Shown: positions 1 to 9,572, numbered from the stretch's first letter. The stretch is 64,000 nucleotides of DNA from Solirubrobacterales bacterium (GCA_003132505.1 PKXY01000028.1:76291-140290); one strand, 5' to 3'. Translations and numbers: made by a program. Notes: a model not told the origin generated them from the sequence alone.

Positions 1-1326
1 TGAGTTCGGCCCCTGCATCTTGAAGCCGGGGTCGTTCGTATCTGGGACGTTGACCGCTTCGAACCAGCCGCCGGAGACCGCTTGGAAGTAGTTCAGCGAG
101 TTGGGGAGGTCGTCCACCCGGCCCTGCAGCACCCAGGTCGATCCGGACCAGTGGTATATCTCGGCCTCGGCGCCCGGTGATTCGGTGTTTCCCGTCGCGG
201 TCTCTTTGACGTACCAGTCGGCGCCATCCGCCGTGATGACACCGTTCACGTACAGGTATCCGGTCATCGCCGGCGCTGCGATCAGTTGCGCGGTGGCGAG
301 CGCCGGTTTCACGCTCGCCCCAAACCCGTCAGTCAGTCGCCGCAGCAGCGACAGGGGGATGTCGTAGATGCCGGGATCTGATCCGAGGCTTGCTCCATTG
401 TCGACTTCGACGCTGCGCCAGTTCGTCCCGTCTGCCGCGAACAGTCCGACAACCGGACCGCTATAGCCGGCGCCGCTGCCGATCGCCATGGCCCAACCGT
501 CGGCGCAGGCGAATCTCGTGAACTCGAATACCTGCAACTGCGCGTCGCCGGCTGCCGATTGAAGATCTGAGACATCGCACTGCGGCGAGCGGCCAGGCGG
601 CGCGGCCGGCCGAAACGCCCCGTCCTGATAGGTCTCGTCAAGCAACGTCGTCGGTCCACCGGCGGCGCTGCTGGCGTCCACTTCGGTCGACACACCTCCG
701 CGCGCCGGAACACCGTTCACGACCGTCGTGTCCGAATAGCCGTAGTCGAACGGAACGGCATGCCAGTGACCAGCGACGTCCGACACGATGGCGAGCCAAT
801 TCGTGTCTGCTGCGCCGCCGCCCGCCAGAGCGAAATCGGGGTCGTGGGAGCCGGTCAGCGACACGGCAGAGATTCCGCAGCAGCCACCGATCGGCCCGAA
901 GTAGGCGCGCACGACTCCCTGCTCAGTCCATCCGGCTGTGGTCCAGCGATAGATCTGAACCGTGCCGTCTGGATATGGGCTCTGGGTCACGCTGGTGTTC
1001 GAGCCGATCGCGGCGTCGGCGCCCTCCAGGACCAACCACACGCCGCCGTCGGCACTGATGACCGGGCTGGTCTGGTACGCACCTGGCGCCTTCAAGCTCA
1101 CCTCGTGCGCCGCGAACTGCCTAACCAGTGCGCGTGCGCCCGCCGCCTGCTGGGCAGATGCGGTGAATTGGCGAGCCGAACGGTCCAAGACTCCGGCCTC
1201 GGTGGGCCGGTTGGCCGAGAGACGGTTCGGGGCAGCTGCCGTGGCGGCTGAGGAGAAACCAACGGCGAAGAACGTCGCCGTTGCTGCCAGCAGCGTGAAC
1301 AGACGCCAAATACCGGTCCGAGTCAC
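1..1326 (-). CDS. Secreted hypothetical protein with N-terminal signal peptide (partial; runs off the left edge)
   Basis: Manual minus-strand translation from GTG at 1326 stays open to base 1 (442 codons): VTRTGIWRLFTLLAATATFFAVGFSSAATAAAPN... then VISADGGVWLVLEG, repeated W/G-rich motifs, ...FKMQGPNS. Absent from the ORF track because it has no stop inside the window. Confidence 0.75.
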   Translation of the reverse strand, partial: MTRTGIWRLFTLLAATATFFAVGFSSAATAAAPNRLSANRPTEAGVLDRSARQFTASAQQAAGARALVRQFAAHEVSLKAPGAYQTSPVISADGGVWLVLEGADAAIGSNTSVTQSPYPDGTVQIYRWTTAGWTEQGVVRAYFGPIGGCCGISAVSLTGSHDPDFALAGGGAADTNWLAIVSDVAGHWHAVPFDYGYSDTTVVNGVPARGGVSTEVDASSAAGGPTTLLDETYQDGAFRPAAPPGRSPQCDVSDLQSAAGDAQLQVFEFTRFACADGWAMAIGSGAGYSGPVVGLFAADGTNWRSVEVDNGASLGSDPGIYDIPLSLLRRLTDGFGASVKPALATAQLIAAPAMTGYLYVNGVITADGADWYVKETATGNTESPGAEAEIYHWSGSTWVLQGRVDDLPNSLNYFQAVSGGWFEAVNVPDTNDPGFKMQGPNS

Positions 1327-1379
1327 GACAGCAGTACACCACCTCGGAATCGACCACGGCCGCGCGGTGAGCGGTTAGC

Positions 1380-1618
1380 TCACGTGTTGCTGCCTGCGGT
1401 GGCCTCGCCGTCGGGCCTTGCCAGGACGACGCAGCAGCCATCGCGGTCGCGGAGCCAGGACTCCCGGTGGTTGGGACCGCCGTCGCCCTCCGGCGGGTTG
1501 CGGTAGGGCGGTGGGACGATCTCGGGCCGGGCTCCTCGACACGTACGCCGAGCAGGCGCTGATAGAAGCCGCTGGCGGCCTCGACGTCATGAGCAGACAG
1601 CAGCGGCTGCGCTCGCAT
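1380..1618 (-). pseudogene. VOC/glyoxalase-family remnant with internal deletion and frameshift
   Basis: ATG at 1618 gives MRAQPLLSAHDVEAASGFYQRLLGVRVEEPG (VOC N-terminus); a frame change then gives PEIVPPPYRNPPEGDGGPNHRESWLRDRDGCCVVLARPDGEATAGSNT* (VOC C-terminus). The usual central part is missing. Confidence 0.65.
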
Positions 1619-1672
1619 CGCCGCTGAGTGTACGCCGGGCGTGGGGGCGTCTAGCATGCGCTGATCGCCAGC

Positions 1673-3235
1673 GTGCTCAGCAGCGCCACTGGCGCAGGGA
1701 GTCGCCCGGCGCCGCTCGAGCGGCTGATTGCGCCCGCGCTGGCTGCCGCGCTGGCCCTGCTGGCGCTCGGGACGGGGGCGAGTGGCACCGACGTGGCCTC
1801 GGCTACCTACCGCGTCGAGCTGTTCCGGCGTTTCGGCTTCACGCTGTGGGATTTCGGTTGGTACGCCGGCCATTGGACGCTGGGCTACTCGGTGCTGTTC
1901 GGACCGATTGGGGCTGGGCTCGGGATCGCAGCCACCGCCGTTGTCTGCGCGGCAGTCTCGGCCTGGGCGTTCGACTGCCTGGTCGTACCGCGCTACGGAC
2001 GCGCGGGGCGCTTGGGATCGCTTGCCTTTGCGGCCGGCACCGTAGTGCAGGTGGCGATCGGGCGGGATCCGTTCCTGCTCGGGCAGGCTCTCGGACTGTC
2101 GGCGCTGGTTGCTCTACAGCGGCGCGGGCGCCGGTGGGGAGCGCTGGCAGCGACACTCGCGCTTGCCTGCTCGCTCGCGAGTCCGCTACCGGGCCTCTTT
2201 CTCGCGCTCGCCACATTCGCCTGGCTGGTCGGGGAGCTCCCGGCATGGCGCTGGTCGCTCGCAGCGACCGTCGCTGCGAGCGCCGCTCCGATCGTGGTGC
2301 TCGAACTGCTCTTCCCGGGCCAGGGCAGAATGCCGTTCGCGCCGCTCGACCTCTTTGGCACGCTGGTGCCACTCGCCCTCGTCGCGCTGCTGCTCGATCG
2401 GCGGGACCGCGTCCTGCGCCTCGGCGTCGGTCTCTACGGCGCCCTGACGATCGCCTCCTTCCTGATTCCCACCGCGCTCGGGGTCAACGTGACGAGGCTC
2501 GCGACCAGCGCCGGACTCGGTTTCGTAATCTGCCTACCGACCCGCTCGGTCCGCTCGCGCGTGCTGCTCGTCGCGGCGCTCGTCGTGCTCTTCCTTGGCC
2601 AATGGATGCCGGCCCGCGGCCCGCTGCTCGGCTGGCGCAACCCGGCAACGACCGCGGCTTATTTCCGGCCGCTGCTCGGCTATCTCGTGCCGCGCGACCA
2701 CCCGCTCGCCCGCGTCGAGGTGGTGCCGCTCTCGACGCACTGGGAGGCCGATTACGTAGCGCTCCGGCTGCCGCTGGCGCGCGGCTGGGAGCGCCAGCTC
2801 GACACAGCTGACAATCCGATCTTCTATCGGCCGGGACGCCTGACGGCGAGCTCCTACCGGGCCTGGCTCGAGCACAACGGGGTGCGCTACGTGGCCCTGG
2901 CCGATGCGCCGCTCGACTATGCAGGAGTCGCCGAGGCGCGCCTCGTAGCGCACGGTGTCGGCGGACTGCGGCTCGTGTGGAGCTCCGCCCACTGGCGCGT
3001 CTACGAGCTCGCCGCCGCTGACGGGATCGTTGCCGGCCGCGGCGTCCTCGTCAGCGAGCGCGGATCGACGTTGGTGCTCGACGCCACGCGCCGCGGCAAG
3101 CTGCTGGTGCGCGTCCGTTACACGCCGGACTGGCGCGTCGAGTCAGGAAGAGCGTCGCTGCGCGAGAGCACCGGTGGCTGGCTCACGCTCAGCGCTCGGC
3201 GAGCCGGGCGGATCGTCCTCCAGATCGACCTCTGA
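1673..3235 (+). CDS. Polytopic membrane protein of unknown function
   Basis: 520-aa ORF with many hydrophobic segments in the N-terminal two-thirds and a soluble C-terminal domain. Confidence 0.8.
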   Translation: MLSSATGAGSRPAPLERLIAPALAAALALLALGTGASGTDVASATYRVELFRRFGFTLWDFGWYAGHWTLGYSVLFGPIGAGLGIAATAVVCAAVSAWAFDCLVVPRYGRAGRLGSLAFAAGTVVQVAIGRDPFLLGQALGLSALVALQRRGRRWGALAATLALACSLASPLPGLFLALATFAWLVGELPAWRWSLAATVAASAAPIVVLELLFPGQGRMPFAPLDLFGTLVPLALVALLLDRRDRVLRLGVGLYGALTIASFLIPTALGVNVTRLATSAGLGFVICLPTRSVRSRVLLVAALVVLFLGQWMPARGPLLGWRNPATTAAYFRPLLGYLVPRDHPLARVEVVPLSTHWEADYVALRLPLARGWERQLDTADNPIFYRPGRLTASSYRAWLEHNGVRYVALADAPLDYAGVAEARLVAHGVGGLRLVWSSAHWRVYELAAADGIVAGRGVLVSERGSTLVLDATRRGKLLVRVRYTPDWRVESGRASLRESTGGWLTLSARRAGRIVLQIDL

Positions 3236-4399
3236 CGCCGGTGCCACGGTGATGTCGAGACGGCCTTCGGGCCCGACGCTCAACGAGCGCTCGCCGCGCA
3301 GCATCGCGAGCAGCTCGTTGCCGACCAGCTCTCCTCGCCAGCCGCTCAGCGTGCGAACCTCCGGCTGGGCCGCCCGGCGACGCACGCTCGCGACGATCGC
3401 TGCGAGGTCGGCGCGCGCCGCGACAAGCTCGTAGGCGAGGCCCGCCTCGAGCACCCGGGCACGCACCAGCGCCTCAGCGAGCGCGATCTGGGGCGCATCC
3501 ACAGGGGAGCCTGGCTCATGGTTGCGCTCGCCGACGGCGATCGCGGGCCGCCGTGTGCCGTCGGCGATCACGGCCAGTAGGTCGATCCCGCGGCGCCGCA
3601 GGCTGCCGGCGTTGACGCCTCGGATCTGTTCCAGCTGCTCGGGCGTCCGCGGTGCGCGCTTGGCGAGCTCGACGATCGCGACGTCGCTCAAGACCACGCC
3701 GGCCGGGCGGTCCTGCTGTTCGGCTAGCTGCTCGCGATAGACAACGAGCTCGTAGGCGATCGCCCGCTGGCTTGGCCCGAGCGAGTTGATCCGCGGCAGG
3801 CGGGCGAAGAGCTGCTCCGGCTCGCGCGCGTCTGTCGCCGTCTCGAGCGCGCGGCACTCCTCGCACGCCCACTCGAGACGTCCCGACGCGTCGAGACGCC
3901 GCTCAAGCGTATCCGCCATCTCGAGCAGGTGGAGGACGTCCTCGCGTGCATATGCGAGCTGTTCGACGTTCAGCGGACGGCGGTCCCAGCGCGTGTAGCT
4001 CGCGCTCTTCTGCACGCGCACGCCGAGGAGCTCGCGCAGGAGCGTGTCATACGCCGCCTGCGCGCTGAGGCCGGCGAAACCGGCGGCGACCTGTGTATCG
4101 AAGATCGAGCTGACGGCGGTCTGGGCGTAGCGTCGCAGCAGCGCGACGTCCTGGCGCCCGGCGTGTACAACGACGCTCACGCCAGGGTCGGCAAGCACCG
4201 AAGCCAGCGGTTCGAGATCGAGCCCGTTCTCGAGTGCGTCGACGACGAGGATGTCGAGGCCGTCGCCGTCGCTGACGACGAGCTGGATCAGGCAGAGCAG
4301 CGTCCGGTAGCGCCCCTCTCCGACGAACTCCGTGTCGAGACCGAAGCGACCGGCCGCCTGGGCGCGGGCGGCGAACTGTGCGAGCGGAGCGTCCGTCAT
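3143..4399 (-). CDS. rnd: Ribonuclease D-like 3'-5' exonuclease with HRDC domain
   Basis: DTEFVGEGRYRTLLCLIQL, VVHAGRQDVALL, FDTQVAAGFAG, SYTRWDRRPLNVEQLAYAREDV (DEDD exonuclease motifs), then HRDC-like region. Confidence 0.9.
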   Translation of the reverse strand: MTDAPLAQFAARAQAAGRFGLDTEFVGEGRYRTLLCLIQLVVSDGDGLDILVVDALENGLDLEPLASVLADPGVSVVVHAGRQDVALLRRYAQTAVSSIFDTQVAAGFAGLSAQAAYDTLLRELLGVRVQKSASYTRWDRRPLNVEQLAYAREDVLHLLEMADTLERRLDASGRLEWACEECRALETATDAREPEQLFARLPRINSLGPSQRAIAYELVVYREQLAEQQDRPAGVVLSDVAIVELAKRAPRTPEQLEQIRGVNAGSLRRRGIDLLAVIADGTRRPAIAVGERNHEPGSPVDAPQIALAEALVRARVLEAGLAYELVAARADLAAIVASVRRRAAQPEVRTLSGWRGELVGNELLAMLRGERSLSVGPEGRLDITVAPASEVDLEDDPPGSPSAEREPATGALAQRRSS

Positions 4400-5853
4400 T
4401 CGACGTGTGCTCCCACGGGCACAGCCGCGAGCCGCAGCCGAAAACGCGCGCCGGGCGGCTCGCCGACAAGCTCGAGCGCGCCGTCCATCCGCTCGGCCAG
4501 CTCTCGGCCGATCGCCAGCCCGAGCCCGAAACCCGCCTCGCCGCGGTGGGCACGGCCACGCTGGAAGCGCTCGAAGATCAGCTGTATCTCGTCCCGCGGG
4601 ACGCCGGGCCCGCCGTCGGCGACCTCGAGCGAGGCGAAGCGCTCGTCGCTCGCGACGGTGACCGTCACGGTCGAATGCGCCGGCGCGATCCGCAAAGCGT
4701 TGTCAAGCAGGATCCTGACGATCCGCGCAAGGCCGGCCGGGTCGCCCTCGGTCCAATGCTGCGCTTCCGCGCCTTCCACCACGACCTCGATCGCCCGGTC
4801 CAGTGCGCGCAGCTCGAACTCGGCGATCACAGCTCGCGCCAGCTCCCCGAGCTCGACTGCTTCGCTGCGCAGCTCGAGCGAGGCATCGAGGCGGCTCAGA
4901 TCGAGCAGGTCCGACGCGAGGCTCGACAGACGCCGAGATTGCTCCTTGGCTCGCGCGACGCGTTGGCGTGCGTCCTCGAGATCGACCGGATCGCTCTCGA
5001 GGTCATCGGCGAGCAGCTCGAGCATCCCATCGAGCGAGGTGAGTGGCGTCCGCAGCTCGTGCGAGGCGGTCGCGACGAACGCGCGTCGCGCGTCCTCTTG
5101 GCGGCGCAGGCGATCGCGCATCTGACCGAAGGCTCCGGCCAGCTCGCCAATCTCATCGCGTGCGACGTCGTTTGACAGGGCGAGATCGGTGAGGCTGCCA
5201 TCGTCCAGTCCGCTGGTTGCGTCGCGCAGCAGCCGCAGGCGGCGAACGAGGCGCGAAGAGAGGACCACCCCCAGCAGCAGGGCGACGGCGAGGCCGGCTG
5301 CGGCGGCCTCGAGGAACGCGACGCTGACCACGTCCGTGGCGCTCTCGACGTAGTCGAGGTGTGTCACGACCTCGAGCAACAGCCGGTGATGGTGGTCGTT
5401 GTATGCCGCGCCGACCACGAGCAGATCGCCGCGAATGAGCTCGGGCGGCTGCGCCCGATTGGTACCGGCCTTGGCCGCGCGTCGCGCGAGCGCTCGGGCC
5501 AAAGCGAGCGACGCCGCCGGCTCCGTGTCATAGACGCGACGATCGACGCTTCTCGTCCAGATGATCACGCGCCCGTGCAAGAGTCGCGCGTGTTCGGCAA
5601 GCGCCTGCTGCGGGATCACGCCCTTGACGGGCAGGATGCTTCCGAACCCGGACTTCGCCACCTCAACAGCCGTCTGCGCTCGGCTTATCGCGTCGCTACG
5701 AAGGCGCGACTTGAGCGGCGGCAGCAGGGCGAGCGCCGCGACGCTCAGAGTCACGACGCTCGTCAGCGCCAGTGCCCCGAGCAGGCGTGGGCGCAGGCCG
5801 AAGCCGATGCGGATGCTCGGCTTGCTATGCCTCGGCAAAACGGTAGCCAGCAC
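4396..5853 (-). CDS. Sensor histidine kinase (TM, HAMP, HisKA, HATPase)
   Basis: ATASHELRTPLTSLDGMLELL H-box; VRILLDNALRIAP N-box; DGGPGVPRDEI and GFGLGLAIGRELAE G-boxes; two hydrophobic segments. ATGA overlap with rnd. Confidence 0.9.
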   Translation of the reverse strand: MLATVLPRHSKPSIRIGFGLRPRLLGALALTSVVTLSVAALALLPPLKSRLRSDAISRAQTAVEVAKSGFGSILPVKGVIPQQALAEHARLLHGRVIIWTRSVDRRVYDTEPAASLALARALARRAAKAGTNRAQPPELIRGDLLVVGAAYNDHHHRLLLEVVTHLDYVESATDVVSVAFLEAAAAGLAVALLLGVVLSSRLVRRLRLLRDATSGLDDGSLTDLALSNDVARDEIGELAGAFGQMRDRLRRQEDARRAFVATASHELRTPLTSLDGMLELLADDLESDPVDLEDARQRVARAKEQSRRLSSLASDLLDLSRLDASLELRSEAVELGELARAVIAEFELRALDRAIEVVVEGAEAQHWTEGDPAGLARIVRILLDNALRIAPAHSTVTVTVASDERFASLEVADGGPGVPRDEIQLIFERFQRGRAHRGEAGFGLGLAIGRELAERMDGALELVGEPPGARFRLRLAAVPVGAHVE

Positions 5854-6532
5854 CGCGAACCGTGAGGATCAGGCACGGCGTTTCCGGGGTCAACTCGAGC
5901 TTCTCTCGTAGATGGCGGATATGCACGTCGATTGCGCGCGGATCGCGAAACGCGGAGTCGCCCCAGATCGTGCGCAGGAGCTCCTGGCGGTTGAACAGGT
6001 GGCCGGGCTCCGACATCAGGCAGGCGAGCAGCTCGAACTCGGAAAAGGTCAGGCGCACGGTCTCGCGACGCACTCGCACCTCGCGCCGCACCCGGTCGAG
6101 CGTGACCCCAGCGACCTCGAGCACCTCCCGGCCGAGGCTGCGCGGACCCGAGCGGCGCAGCACCGCACGAATCCGGCTCCGCAGCTCCGCGAGGCCGAAC
6201 GGCTTTGTCACATAGTCATCGGCTCCAGCCTCGAGTCCTTGAACCGCGTCGGCCTCGCTTTCGAGCGCCGTCAGCATTATGATCGGCACCACGTTGCGGT
6301 GCGCGCGCAGTGTGCGGCAGACCTCGTAGCCGTTTGGGCCCGGGCCAAGTGCGACGTCCAGCAGGACCACGTCGAACGGCTCGGCTGAGGCGCGCTCTAT
6401 TGCGCTGTTGCCGTCGGCGACCGCGGTCACCGTGTGGCCCTCGCGCGTGAACGAGCGCGTCAGCGTGTCACGCAGCGACGTCTCGTCGTCAACGACGAGA
6501 ATCGAGAGCGTGGGCGCGCCGCGTGGCTGCAC
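5825..6532 (-). CDS. OmpR-family response regulator (REC plus winged helix)
   Basis: ILVVDDETSLRDTL, DVVLLDVALGPGPNGYE, ADDYVTKPF, RAIDVHIRHLREKLE. Track ORF extends to 6730; GTG at 6532 is the likely start. Confidence 0.9.
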   Translation of the reverse strand: MQPRGAPTLSILVVDDETSLRDTLTRSFTREGHTVTAVADGNSAIERASAEPFDVVLLDVALGPGPNGYEVCRTLRAHRNVVPIIMLTALESEADAVQGLEAGADDYVTKPFGLAELRSRIRAVLRRSGPRSLGREVLEVAGVTLDRVRREVRVRRETVRLTFSEFELLACLMSEPGHLFNRQELLRTIWGDSAFRDPRAIDVHIRHLREKLELTPETPCLILTVRGAGYRFAEA

Positions 6533-8387
6533 GACCGTGACGGTAGCGCCTCGGTAGGAAGTAGAGGATGTCGGGCCGCGCGAGGCCGATCTTGCGCGAC
6601 ACGTCGACGCCGTGTGCGCGCACCCAGGCGGCGCCTGGGGAGCAGCGCGGCAGCTCGAGCTTGTTCCCGGGGGCGCAGGGACCGCCGATGTAGGCGAACC
6701 GTACCGAGCCGCTTCGGACGAGAGCCGCAAGCTTCGCCACCGGCAGCAGCTCGTGCTGGTTATAGGAGGTCAGCGAGAGGATCGGCTGGAGATCGCGAAT
6801 GATTATGCCCCCGACTGAGCTCGGGTCGGCGACGACGAACTCGTAGCGCGCACCATCGCGGTGGGCACCGATGTAGTTGCTGATTGCGTCCACTTCGCTG
6901 GTGGCGATGACACCAGTGTTGCCGCTGTCGTACTCGTGTGCCGCCACCAAACCGACCGCGACGCGCAGCGGCAGCGCGACGGCTGCGATCGCAAGCGCGC
7001 CACCGATCAGCCACGACCGGTATGGAAGACGGCGCAGCAGGGTCGCGGCGATCACGCCAAGCGCGGCCAGCACCGTGAGCACGGCGGCCGGAGCCGACGC
7101 TCCCGCCAGCCAGACCGCGTAGATCGCGAAGGCGGTGGCGGCGAGCGCCGGCAGGAGCCTCCGGTAGCGCCGGTTCGTCAGCGCCCAGGCGAGGCCGATG
7201 CCGGCGCTTACCGCAACCGCCGGTGTGAAGGCCTCCGCATAGCGCGGGTGCAGCCGGGCCATCGCGCTGAACAGCGCGAAACCGGTCAGCAGCCAGGCGA
7301 GGACCGCTGCGCCAAAGGCTCTCCGCGCACGCTGGTCGGGCGCCCGTGCTCGAATCACCTCTTCGATCAGCGCCGGAATTCCGAGCAGCAGCGATGCGAG
7401 CAGGATGAAGCCGATCCGCAGGCCCGACAGAGGATCGTCGTGCTCGAACAGCCGCCACGGCGAGGGGGCGGCGATCGCGACCTGCGCCCGGGCCGCCTCG
7501 CTGTTGTTGGCGGCCTTCAGTACTGTCGCGCCCTGCGCGCTTAACAGCGTCTGGGTCGAGGCCCCGAACAGTCGGTCGTAGCCGTTGTATACAAAGGTCG
7601 CGTTCCATGCCGATCCGTTGGTGGAGCCAATGGCGTAAGGCCGATCGGACGCCGGAAAGAACAACGTCGCGGTCAGCCATGACAGCGCGACCACGACGAA
7701 CACAGCGGCGCTGATCAGAGTCCTTCGCAGCCTGCGCTCGCCGAAGGCGAACCACGCGAGTAGAGCCAGCGCCGGCAGGCAGACGAGCCCCTGGAAGACC
7801 TTCACGTTGAACGCCAGTCCCATCGCTGCCGCCGCCGAATAGCACCACCGCTCGCGATCGGTCTCGGCGAAGCGCACGAGCAGCCAGAGAGCGGCGACGT
7901 TGAGGAACATCGCGACGCTGTCCATCGTGTCGCTGCGTGAGCTGAGGACCGCGATCGGCAGGATCGCGAGCATCAGCCCGCTTGCCAGACCGGGCAGCCG
8001 GCCGAGCATCCGCCGAACGGCGTCGTAGAGGACCGGGACGGCACAGGTGCCGGCCAGCGCGGGGGGCAGCTTCAGCGCGACCGAGTTGAAGTGAAACAGC
8101 TGTGTCGAGAGGACCTGCAGCCAGGTATCGAGCGGGGGCTTGTCGATCGCGATCGTGCCGCCAGGCTCGTAGGCGCCGAAGAAGAAATTGTGCGCCGACA
8201 AGCTCATGCTGCGGACCGCAGCGTCGTAGAACGGGTCATCCGGCACCGCGTGCAGCGACCACAGCCGCAGCGCGGCGGCGAGCAGCGTGATCAGCCCGAT
8301 CGCCGCCAGCTCGAGCGACCGGCCCTCGTGCGGCGCGAGCCTGACGCGTTGAGCTTTCTGCGGGGCCGCCACGAGCGGCGCAATCAT
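6489..8387 (-). CDS. Glycosyltransferase family 39-like (PMT/ArnT superfamily) membrane protein
   Basis: AVRSMSLSAHNFFFGAYEPGGTIAIDKPPLDTWLQVLS acceptor-loop motif, multiple TM segments; paralogous to the 56557-58803 gene. Confidence 0.85.
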   Translation of the reverse strand: MIAPLVAAPQKAQRVRLAPHEGRSLELAAIGLITLLAAALRLWSLHAVPDDPFYDAAVRSMSLSAHNFFFGAYEPGGTIAIDKPPLDTWLQVLSTQLFHFNSVALKLPPALAGTCAVPVLYDAVRRMLGRLPGLASGLMLAILPIAVLSSRSDTMDSVAMFLNVAALWLLVRFAETDRERWCYSAAAAMGLAFNVKVFQGLVCLPALALLAWFAFGERRLRRTLISAAVFVVVALSWLTATLFFPASDRPYAIGSTNGSAWNATFVYNGYDRLFGASTQTLLSAQGATVLKAANNSEAARAQVAIAAPSPWRLFEHDDPLSGLRIGFILLASLLLGIPALIEEVIRARAPDQRARRAFGAAVLAWLLTGFALFSAMARLHPRYAEAFTPAVAVSAGIGLAWALTNRRYRRLLPALAATAFAIYAVWLAGASAPAAVLTVLAALGVIAATLLRRLPYRSWLIGGALAIAAVALPLRVAVGLVAAHEYDSGNTGVIATSEVDAISNYIGAHRDGARYEFVVADPSSVGGIIIRDLQPILSLTSYNQHELLPVAKLAALVRSGSVRFAYIGGPCAPGNKLELPRCSPGAAWVRAHGVDVSRKIGLARPDILYFLPRRYRHGRAATRRAHALDSRR

Positions 8388-8462
8388 CGCGCAAGAAGCT
8401 GTCGCGATGCTCCGCGTGTGGGGCTGGCGAGCGCCGGATCGACCGCTACGCTTCGCCGCGCG

Positions 8463-8660
8463 ATGGCCGATTCAACGATCGACGAGCAGGCGGCGCCGGA
8501 TCCGTGCACCGCGTGCCGCGGCAGCGGCAGCGTGGTGTCCAATATCGGCGGCACTGCTCACACCGTCACGTGCCCCTGGTGCGATGGCGGCGGCCTCTAT
8601 CTACGCGGCCATGACGCGCAGTCCCGCTGGCGCGAGGCGGACGACTCAAAACCCGTCTGA
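8463..8660 (+). CDS. Small DnaJ-type CxxCxGxG zinc-binding protein (65 aa)
   Basis: MADSTIDEQAAPDPCTACRGSGSVVSNIGGTAHTVTCPWCDGGGLYLRGHDAQSRWREADDSKPV*: paired CxxC motifs, first is CxxCxGxG. Confidence 0.7.
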   Translation: MADSTIDEQAAPDPCTACRGSGSVVSNIGGTAHTVTCPWCDGGGLYLRGHDAQSRWREADDSKPV

Positions 8661-8792
8661 GTGCCCCTGCACGCGCTCGTGGGAGCCATTGGCCGCGGCC
8701 TCTATCGCCGCGGTCATGTCGTGCAGTCACCGTAACGCGACGTAGACGACTCGAAACGTGTCCGAGCGCCCCTGCACGCCCTCCTGCGAGCC
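8589..8792. repeat. Degenerate tandem duplication, period 105 bp
   Basis: About 99 bp from 8589 (ggcggcctctatctacgcggccatgacg...) aligns without gaps to 8694 (cgcggcctctatcgccgcggtcatgtcg...), roughly 80% identical by eye. Confidence 0.7.
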
Positions 8793-8919
8793 GTCGATTC
8801 GGCGATTTTACGCTCAAGTCCTCCCCCATCGTGCCGATACGTTCGTCAGGAAGGCCAGCCCAGCAGCATTGGCGGATTGGCGCTGGCGCCGCATATAACA
8901 CTGGATCCTAGGAGGATCA

Positions 8920-9465
8920 ATGCTGCAAAAGCTGCGCCAGCGCGCACAAGACGAGCGAGGGTTCACCCTCATTGAGCTGCTCGTCGTGATTCTGATCATC
9001 GGCATTCTTGCCGCGATCGCGATTCCGTCGTTCCTCAGTCAGACAACGAAGGCCTATGACGCGTCAGCGAAGGAGCTTGCGCGTACTGCTGAGACGACGG
9101 CTCTCACGATTGGTACTGACCAAGGAAACAGCTACACCGCCGCTGACCTCAACCAGACACAGCTGAACGTGTACGAGTCGACGATTCAGACGGCCGCCGG
9201 TGGCAACAACGCGTTCATCGTCAGCGCTGCTCCGGGGGGCACCCCGCCCAGCGCGTCGTTCTACGTCGTCGCTCAGGCGGCGAGCACTAACGACCAGTTC
9301 GAGATTGAGAAGGCCTCGAACGGTGTGATCTATCGCTTCTGCGCGGTACCGACGACTGCCGGTGGCACCACGTATCCGAGCGGTTGGCCGATTACCTCAG
9401 GTACTGCTACGACAAACTCGGCTTACACCGGCACGAGCGGTGGCTGCGTCAACGGCAGCTGGTAA
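8920..9465 (+). CDS. pilA: Type IV pilin (class III signal), paralog 1
   Basis: RGFTLIELLVVILIIGILAAIAIPSFLSQTTKAYDASAKELARTAETTALTIG; C-terminus GGCVNGSW; AGGAGG upstream of ATG. Confidence 0.92.
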   Translation: MLQKLRQRAQDERGFTLIELLVVILIIGILAAIAIPSFLSQTTKAYDASAKELARTAETTALTIGTDQGNSYTAADLNQTQLNVYESTIQTAAGGNNAFIVSAAPGGTPPSASFYVVAQAASTNDQFEIEKASNGVIYRFCAVPTTAGGTTYPSGWPITSGTATTNSAYTGTSGGCVNGSW

Positions 9466-9508
9466 GCCTACCGACGCAAAAACGCAGTAACTGTAATAAG
9501 GCGAACGG

Positions 9509-9540
9509 GAATGGGGCAGCATAGGTATGCTGCCCCATTC
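9509..9540. terminator. Perfect 15-bp inverted repeat between pilin genes, no T-tract (terminator, attenuator or processing hairpin)
   Basis: gaatggggcagcata-gg-tatgctgccccattc; arms perfectly complementary, followed by gcgtcactg rather than a T run. Confidence 0.6.
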
Positions 9541-9572
9541 GCGTCACTGACACGACTTCAGGAGACGGACTG

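Noticed and set aside
9509-9540. Confident Rho-independent terminator
   Set aside because: Stem is strong but there is no T-tract, so only a hairpin of uncertain function is claimed.
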